This document shows, piece by piece, positions 1 to 2,442 of a stretch of DNA of 5,093 nt (the first letter of the stretch is position 1; each line of letters starts with the position of its first letter). This DNA comes from Clostridiales bacterium (GTDB lineage: Bacteria > Bacillota > Clostridia > Oscillospirales > Oscillospiraceae), in assembly GCA_021201515.1 (NCBI GenBank), contig JAJQET010000261.1, positions 1-5,093 on the forward strand, in the 5' to 3' direction. Made by a program: the position numbers and the translations under genes. The notes beneath the pieces are model-generated. The model saw only the letters and a list, made by a program, of their open reading frames with translations. It had not been told where the DNA came from and ran no database searches.

Positions 1-29
1 AGGGGGCAGCGGCTGAGCTGCCCCCTTTT
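1..29 (+). terminator. Intrinsic terminator of an upstream gene
   Basis: A perfect 10-bp stem (1-10 with 17-26, AGGGGGCAGC/GCTGCCCCCT) closes a 6-nt loop GGCTGA and runs into TTTTC. It is followed by a new promoter at 77, so it most likely ends a plus-strand gene lying left of the window. Confidence 0.85.
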
Positions 30-76
30 CTTCTAAAAAAGTGCGGTAATTTATCTTGTGTTTTCCGTTTTTCTGG

Positions 77-105
77 TTGACTTTTTCCGGAAAGTCTCTT
101 ATAAT
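77..105 (+). promoter_or_regulatory. Sigma-A promoter of the orphan HTH gene
   Basis: TTGACT at 77-82, a 17-bp spacer and a perfect TATAAT at 100-105. The start of transcription would be near 112, giving a leader of about 67 nt before the ATG at 179. The spacer contains a 10-bp palindrome TTTCCGGAAA (84-93). It could be an operator, but only its position suggests this. Confidence 0.85.
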
Positions 106-178
106 TGAGAAAACGAAAGACCCGGATTGTTTCCTCCAAAGCGACCATACTGTTTCACCGCGAAAGGAGACCGCATTG

Positions 179-500
179 ATGCTACAGGAAAATGAAAACA
201 GACTGCGCGCGCTGGTCGGTGACGAAACGCTGGCCCAGCAAATTCTGGACCTGATTCACGAGGACGAGGCGGCCCGTCATGCGGAGCTGATTCGCAAACA
301 GAGCGAGGGCCTGAAACGGGCCCGTGACAGCGGCGTTCGCCTGGGCCGCCCCCCCCGCCAAAAAGCCCCGCAAGTTCCAGAGCGTGTACAATATGTATCT
401 GAGAGGCGAGGTCAGCATCCGCGCCGCCTCACAGATGCTGAACGTCTCCCCCGGCACCTTCAAGCGCTGGACCGTGGAGGAGGCGGAAAAGGCAAAGTGA
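179..500 (+). pseudogene. Orphan resolvase-type helix-turn-helix protein, frame broken at a C8 run
   Basis: The ATG at 179 follows a good ribosome site (AAAGGAGA, 163-170). It opens a helical N-terminus (MLQENENRLRALVGDE) and then a segment typical of the linker after the catalytic domain of serine recombinases (EGLKRARDSGVRLGRPP). At the C8 run (349-356) the frame is lost. If one C is removed, translation continues as AKKPRKFQSVYNMYLRGE, then the helix-turn-helix SIRAASQMLNVSPGTFKRW, and stops at TGA 498-500, giving 106 aa. Read literally, the frame runs on in low-quality sequence to 676, through the terminator at 517-548. No serine-recombinase catalytic domain is present, so the protein can only be expected to bind DNA; its target and role are unknown. 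It has its own promoter and terminator. The break may be a real mutation, a phase-variable switch or a sequencing/assembly error. Confidence 0.72.
349..356 (+). repeat. C8 homopolymer at the frame break of the HTH gene
   Basis: Eight consecutive C residues encode the Pro-Pro of the GRPP motif. A run of seven (or ten) would join the N-terminal half to the HTH half in one frame; eight sends it out of frame. Both halves read as sensible protein, which places the indel at this run or a few bases from it. Confidence 0.85.
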
Positions 501-516
501 GCTTTGCGCATCTCCC

Positions 517-548
517 AGCCCCCGGTCATCGGGGGCTTTACTTTTTGG
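517..548 (+). terminator. Intrinsic terminator of the HTH gene
   Basis: An 8-bp stem AGCCCCCG/CGGGGGCT (517-524 with 530-537) with loop GTCAT is followed by TTACTTTTT. It lies 17 nt after the TGA at 498-500. This supports 500, not 676, as the real end of the gene. Confidence 0.85.
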
Positions 549-565
549 GGGAAAGGCGCTATACT
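537..565 (+). promoter_or_regulatory. Possible sigma-A promoter of the activation-domain gene
   Basis: TTTACT at 537-542, a 17-bp spacer and TATACT at 560-565. It overlaps the tail of the preceding terminator. Transcription from about 572 would give a leader of some 220 nt containing the repeat at 572-770. No better candidate was seen between here and 794, but the -35 box matches only four of six positions. Confidence 0.45.
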
Positions 566-571
566 TTTATT

Positions 572-770
572 GCTGTTAGCTGGTATCCCTCAGTCTGGCC
601 TTGCGGCCAGCCAGCTCCGCCGTCAAGCGGCATTTCCGCTGTGCTCCCTATCCTTTCAGGGGAGCCAATGACGTAGTGATTCCCGCAACTCCCTTGCCTC
701 CTCTGAAAGAGGAGGTGCCCCCGCATGGGGGCAGAAGGGTTCCCTAACAGCCAGCAGCCAACAGCCGCTA
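572..770. repeat. Hairpin-rich intergenic repeat element
   Basis: This stretch has no gene and consists of consecutive hairpins: CTGGCC/GGCCAG (595-600 with 605-610), CCTCCTC/GAGGAGG (697-703 with 709-715) and TGCCCCC/GGGGGCA (716-722 with 727-733). It is bracketed by GCTGTTAGC (572-580) and the inverted motif CTAACAGCC (744-752). The phrases TCCCTCAGTC and AGGGGAGCC resemble high-copy intergenic repeats I associate with gut Clostridia; this is from memory and not verified. Part of it (617-651) recurs inverted at 4983-5017. It probably forms most of the leader of the next gene. I saw no SAM or cobalamin riboswitch core in it. Confidence 0.6.
617..651. repeat. Inverted partner of the repeat at 4983-5017
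   Basis: These 35 bases match the reverse complement of 4983-5017 with two mismatches. The copy here lacks the outer ATTGCCGCCC stem seen at the other site and lies inside the leader repeat. The pair flanks the activation gene, the array and metH. Confidence 0.8.
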
Positions 771-778
771 ATCCCCCG

Positions 779-834
779 AAAGGAGCCTCACCCATGCCCA
801 CCCCCCCCGCCTGGACGCCATCAACCCAAACGAA
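779..834 (+). other. Displaced start region of the activation-domain gene
   Basis: A ribosome site (AAAGGAG, 779-785) stands 8 nt before an ATG at 794. From that ATG the frame reads MPTPP and then goes wrong at a C8 run (801-808). In the frame of the downstream gene the same bases read RLDAINPNEV, which joins smoothly to LLYLGYKSG. Adding one C (or removing two) would link ATG 794 to the gene. The downstream frame is open back to a TAA at 769 but has no ATG or TTG start before the GTG at 835, and that GTG has no ribosome site at proper distance. Confidence 0.75.
801..808 (+). repeat. C8 homopolymer at the start of the activation-domain gene
   Basis: Eight C residues, three codons into the expected reading frame. 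Nine (or six) would keep ATG 794 in frame with the gene body. It is the second C8 run within 460 bp that sits exactly where a reading frame changes; this one needs the opposite length change from the one at 349-356. Confidence 0.85.
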
Positions 835-1473
835 GTGCTGCTCTACCTGGGCTACAAGTCCGGGGCCGTCCCGCCCCAGGTGGAGGCGCAGATTGCCGCC
901 TGCTCGGAGGCGATTTTACAGACCGCCCGCCCCCGGGCGGTGTGGCGTGTTCTGGCACTGGAGGGCACAGCGGTGCCCGCCGCCGGGCTGACCCTGGAGG
1001 GGGAGGACATGAAAACCCTCCTTTCCGGCTGCGGAGAGGCGGTGTTTCTGGCGGCCACCCTGGGGCCGGAGGTGGAGCAGCTCCTCCGCCGGGCGGAGGT
1101 GGTGGACATGGCCCAGGCTCTGACCCTGGACGCGGCGGCCAGCGCCGCCATCGAACGGGTCTGCGACAATCTGGAGGCCGACCTGCGGCGGGAATACGCT
1201 GCAAGGGGGTTGCACCTGACCGACCGGTTCAGCCCCGGCTACGGCGACCTGCCCCTGAGCCAGCAGAAGGACTTCTGCGCCCTGCTGGACACCCAGCGGC
1301 GCATCGGCCTGACCCTCAGCGGTAGCTGCATCATGGTGCCCCGGAAGAGCGTGACGGCGGTGATGGGGGTATCCCCCACGCCGAAGCCCCGCCGGGCCAG
1401 AGGGTGCCAGCATTGCAATCTGTTCCGCTCCTGTCCCTATCGGCACGACGGTCGAAGCTGCGGGAACGCATAA
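835..1473 (+). CDS. Stand-alone B12-dependent methionine synthase activation-domain protein
   Basis: The product resembles the separate reactivation-domain proteins that accompany short MetH enzymes (the Thermotoga TM0269 type). They are thought to help S-adenosylmethionine-dependent reductive re-methylation of oxidised cobalamin. Visible marks are LLYLGYKSG near the start, the AVFLAATLG segment, RFSPGYGDLPLSQQKDF (the RxxPGYG signature of the MetH activation domain), and SGSCIMVPRKSVTAVMGVS. The C-terminus carries C-x2-C-x5-C-x8-C (GCQHCNLFRSC...SC), which could bind a metal or cluster; that is inference. The uninterrupted frame begins at GTG 835 (212 aa), but the true start is probably ATG 794, about 14 residues upstream and put out of frame by a C8 run. 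It lies upstream of metH in the same orientation and was probably once adjacent to it; the tandem array at 1475-2408 now separates them. Family assignment is firm; the biochemical role of the Cys tail is not. Confidence 0.88.
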   Translation: MLLYLGYKSGAVPPQVEAQIAACSEAILQTARPRAVWRVLALEGTAVPAAGLTLEGEDMKTLLSGCGEAVFLAATLGPEVEQLLRRAEVVDMAQALTLDAAASAAIERVCDNLEADLRREYAARGLHLTDRFSPGYGDLPLSQQKDFCALLDTQRRIGLTLSGSCIMVPRKSVTAVMGVSPTPKPRRARGCQHCNLFRSCPYRHDGRSCGNA

Positions 1474-1564
1474 AAGCAGAAACCGCCACCGGGCAGGGTG
1501 ACGGTTTCTTTATGAATACCTATAACCACTCGGACTAACCGCTTGTCGCAGCGCCCTTTTTCTA
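1472..1564 (-). ncRNA. Predicted short antisense RNA, copy A (no small ORF opposite)
   Basis: Inferred from the consensus promoter at 1571-1599 and the hairpin at 1479-1508, which on the minus strand is followed by TGCTTTTA. The RNA would be about 90 nt. It faces the 3' untranslated end of the activation gene instead of a small ORF, but its terminator loop is complementary to that of ORF 1's mRNA, so it could act on that mRNA in trans. No ORF with a ribosome site was seen in it. Confidence 0.5.
1479..1511 (+). terminator. Terminator after the activation-domain gene (first array copy)
   Basis: A 12-bp stem with one mismatch (1479-1490 with 1497-1508) and loop GGGCAG is followed by TTT. It begins 6 nt after the TAA of the activation gene and is the first copy of the terminator repeated at 1872 and 2275. 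On the minus strand it is followed by TGCTTTTA, so it may also end the facing antisense RNA. Confidence 0.75.
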
Positions 1565-1570
1565 TTCTTA

Positions 1571-1599
1571 ATTATAACCGCTTGCGGACTCTTTGTCAA
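1571..1599 (-). promoter_or_regulatory. Perfect-consensus minus-strand promoter, copy A
   Basis: Read on the minus strand it is TTGACA (1599-1594), 17 bp, TATAAT (1576-1571). All 12 hexamer positions and the spacing match sigma-A consensus. It points left, towards the terminator and the 3' end of the activation-domain gene. Confidence 0.88.
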
Positions 1600-1698
1600 G
1601 AGTTTGCGAGCAGTTCTGTCGTCACGCTGACCAGCAGGACGGGCAGCGCCGAGGCGCTTTAAAAAGAACCTTTGAATAAAATATCCGGCGGCAATGTG

Positions 1699-1727
1699 TT
1701 GCATTTTGTCCCATTCTGTGCTATTCT
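1699..1727 (+). promoter_or_regulatory. Sigma-A promoter of small ORF 1
   Basis: TTGCAT (1699-1704), 17 bp, TATTCT (1722-1727), with TG one base before the -10 box (extended -10). Transcription would start near 1734. It is clearly weaker by consensus than the facing minus-strand promoters. The same arrangement is conserved in the second unit. Confidence 0.68.
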
Positions 1728-1783
1728 GTCATTGGCTCTGATTTATTTTGGAGCTAGAGCGCTGCATAGCGGCAGGCGGTTGG

Positions 1784-1806
1784 TCACATTCCCCGAAAGG
1801 GGGTGA
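1784..1806 (+). promoter_or_regulatory. Leader hairpin hiding the ribosome site of small ORF 1
   Basis: TCAC pairs with GTGA and CCCC with GGGG around a GAAA tetraloop, with an ATT bulge. The 3' arm and loop contain the whole ribosome site AAAGGGGGTGA for the ATG at 1811. The fold is kept exactly in unit 2. Sequestering of the ribosome site is common in type I toxin mRNAs; here it is inferred from pairing only. Confidence 0.7.
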
Positions 1807-1810
1807 GACA

Positions 1811-1894
1811 ATGCCAATTACGTTGACGTTTCACATCCTGCAATGGACTGTGTCGATCAGGGTAACGAGCAGAAACCGCCACCGGGCAGGGTGA
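1811..1894 (+). CDS. Small ORF 1 of the array (27 aa), candidate toxin-like peptide
   Basis: ATG at 1811, four bases after a strong ribosome site (AAAGGGGGTGA), starts a 27-aa ORF ending at TGA 1892-1894. The peptide begins MPITLTFHIL, continues with WTVSI and ends in a basic tail (SRNRHRAG). Hydrophobic and polar residues alternate, as in an amphipathic beta strand, and there is no long membrane segment. Coding is supported by unit 2. There the start codon becomes GTG, Pro and Thr codons differ silently, Gln becomes Lys and Arg becomes Lys, but length and stop are kept. The stop lies inside the 3' arm of the terminator hairpin. It has its own promoter upstream and a predicted antisense RNA over its 3' end, the layout of convergent type I toxin-antitoxin pairs. 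I do not recognise the family. A leader peptide is the main alternative. Confidence 0.62.
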   Translation: MPITLTFHILQWTVSIRVTSRNRHRAG

Positions 1895-1956
1895 CGGTTT
1901 CTTTTTAAAAACCTGAAAACCTTGGGCCAAACCGCTTGTCGCAGCGCCCTTTTTCT
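1867..1956 (-). ncRNA. Predicted antisense RNA to small ORF 1 mRNA
   Basis: It would start near 1956 from the promoter at 1963-1991 and reach at least through the hairpin at 1901-1872, overlapping the terminator and the last codons of ORF 1. The bases after the hairpin on this strand (TGCTCGTTACC) are a poor U-tract, so the RNA may read on into the body of the ORF. The 3' end is therefore uncertain. Confidence 0.52.
1872..1906 (+). terminator. Terminator of small ORF 1, overlapping its coding end
   Basis: A 12-bp stem GAAACCGCCACC/GGTGACGGTTTC with one mismatch (1872-1883 with 1890-1901), loop GGGCAG, then TTTTT. The last seven codons and the stop of the ORF are inside the hairpin, so ribosomes finishing translation would disturb it. 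Confidence 0.85.
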
Positions 1957-1962
1957 ATCCTT

Positions 1963-1991
1963 ATTATAACCGCTTGCGGTCTCTTTGTCAA
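1963..1991 (-). promoter_or_regulatory. Perfect-consensus minus-strand promoter, copy B
   Basis: Minus strand TTGACA (1991-1986), 17 bp, TATAAT (1968-1963). Both hexamers and the spacing are perfect and identical to copies A and C, although the neighbouring variable segment (1907-1930) has diverged. Confidence 0.88.
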
Positions 1992-2090
1992 GAGTTTGTG
2001 CGCAGTTCTGTCGTCACACTGACCAGCAGGACGGGCAGCGCCGAGGCGCTTTAAAAAGAACCTTTGAATAAAATATCCGGCGGCAATGTG

Positions 2091-2119
2091 TTGCATTTTG
2101 TCTCATTCTGTGCTATTCT
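2091..2119 (+). promoter_or_regulatory. Sigma-A promoter of small ORF 2
   Basis: TTGCAT (2091-2096), 17 bp, TATTCT (2114-2119) with an extended -10 TG. The boxes are unchanged from unit 1. Transcription would start near 2126 and give an mRNA of about 180 nt up to the terminator at 2308. Confidence 0.68.
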
Positions 2120-2186
2120 GTCTTTGGCTCTCCCTGGAGGCAATTCTCTTCGGCGAGCTGGGCGCTGCATAGCGGCAGGCGGTTAG

Positions 2187-2209
2187 TCACATTCCCCGAA
2201 AGGGGGTGA
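2187..2209 (+). promoter_or_regulatory. Leader hairpin hiding the ribosome site of small ORF 2
   Basis: The same TCAC-ATT-CCCC-GAAA-GGGG-GTGA fold as at 1784-1806, with the ribosome site in the loop and 3' arm and the GTG start at 2214. Confidence 0.7.
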
Positions 2210-2213
2210 GATC

Positions 2214-2297
2214 GTGCCTATTACGTTGACGTTTCACATCCTGAAATGGACTGTGTCGATCAAAGTAACAAGCAGAAACCGCCACCCTGGCCGGTGA
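2214..2297 (+). CDS. Small ORF 2 of the array (27 aa), paralogue of small ORF 1
   Basis: A GTG start four bases after AAAGGGGGTGA opens a 27-aa ORF ending at TGA 2295-2297. It keeps MPITLTFHIL, then KWTVSI, and ends SRNRHPGR. Compared with ORF 1, six single-base changes before the terminator loop leave two silent codons, a start-codon swap and two changes to Lys. The last three codons are rewritten because the terminator loop is replaced (GGGCAG to CTGGCC), yet the stop stays in place. The GTG start may lower translation compared with ORF 1. No signal peptide or clear transmembrane stretch is seen. Its terminator is 135 bp before metH, so it could instead act as a leader peptide for readthrough into metH. 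Function unknown. Confidence 0.62.
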   Translation: MPITLTFHILKWTVSIKVTSRNRHPGR

Positions 2298-2356
2298 CGG
2301 TTTCTTTTGAACCTTAGCTAACCTGGGCTAACCGCTTGTCGCAGCGCCCTTTTTCT
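2268..2356 (-). ncRNA. Predicted antisense RNA to small ORF 2 mRNA
   Basis: Inferred from the promoter at 2363-2391; start near 2356. It crosses the terminator and the last codons of ORF 2. After the hairpin the minus strand reads TGCTTGTTACTTTG, a weak U-tract, so it may extend further. It runs away from metH. Confidence 0.52.
2275..2308 (+). terminator. Terminator of small ORF 2, overlapping its coding end
   Basis: The stem is identical to the other two copies (2275-2286 with 2293-2304), followed by TTTT, but the six-base loop is CTGGCC instead of GGGCAG. It stands between the small ORF promoter and metH. Confidence 0.85.
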
Positions 2357-2362
2357 ATCCTT

Positions 2363-2391
2363 ATTATAACCGCTTGCGGACTCTTTGTCAA
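2363..2391 (-). promoter_or_regulatory. Perfect-consensus minus-strand promoter, copy C
   Basis: Minus strand TTGACA (2391-2386), 17 bp, TATAAT (2368-2363). It lies only about 50 bp upstream of the metH start codon and fires in the opposite direction. Confidence 0.88.
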
Positions 2392-2442
2392 GAGTTTGCG
2401 GGCAGTTCCATCCACTCCCCATGCTGAGAAAGGTGAATCCCC

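Larger units (their letters stand above)
1475..1867. repeat. Tandem array unit 1 (393 bp)
   Basis: It starts at AGCAGAAACC and contains, in order, the terminator hairpin, a variable 25-30 bp segment, a minus-strand promoter (1571-1599), a conserved spacer of about 100 bp with a small GC hairpin (1645-1658), a plus-strand promoter (1699-1727), a leader with a variable part (about 1735-1765), a ribosome-site hairpin and most of a 27-codon ORF. It is nearly identical to unit 2 except in the two variable segments. The unit boundary is arbitrary; functionally, the ORF of this unit pairs with the terminator and antisense promoter at the start of the next. Confidence 0.9.
1868..2270. repeat. Tandem array unit 2 (403 bp)
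   Basis: Second copy with the same order of parts as unit 1. The leader segment just before GCGCTGCATAGCGG (about 2127-2159) is unrelated in sequence and about 10 bp longer than in unit 1, while its flanks are close to identical. Confidence 0.9.
2271..2408. repeat. Tandem array unit 3, truncated (138 bp)
   Basis: It holds only the terminator hairpin and the minus-strand promoter. Similarity to units 1 and 2 stops within GCAGTTC, 34 bp before the metH start codon. The array is therefore complete as two ORF-bearing modules, with an extra terminator/antisense half at its left edge. Confidence 0.88.

Noticed and set aside
501..676. Continuation of the HTH gene frame to 676
   Set aside because: It reads through the intrinsic terminator at 517-548 and into repeat sequence, and the composition is not protein-like. 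The conserved HTH lies in the other frame and stops at 500.
572..793. SAM or cobalamin riboswitch ahead of the activation-domain gene
   Set aside because: The location would fit, but I found neither the conserved S-box core nor the cobalamin-box sequence. The hairpins look like intergenic repeats.
1510..1704. Minus-strand ORF of 64 aa (starting MQHIAAGYF), repeated as 63 aa at 1905-2096
   Set aside because: It repeats only because the DNA is duplicated. There is no ribosome site before its ATG, it runs across the consensus antisense promoter and GC hairpin, and the few changes between copies do not favour silent sites.
2336..2367. Plus-strand metH promoter TTGTCG ... TATTAT
   Set aside because: The spacing would be 20 bp and the same bases occur in all array copies, including those not followed by metH.
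1475..2408. CRISPR array
   Set aside because: Units are about 400 bp with long near-identical sequence, not short repeats with unique spacers, and no cas gene is present.
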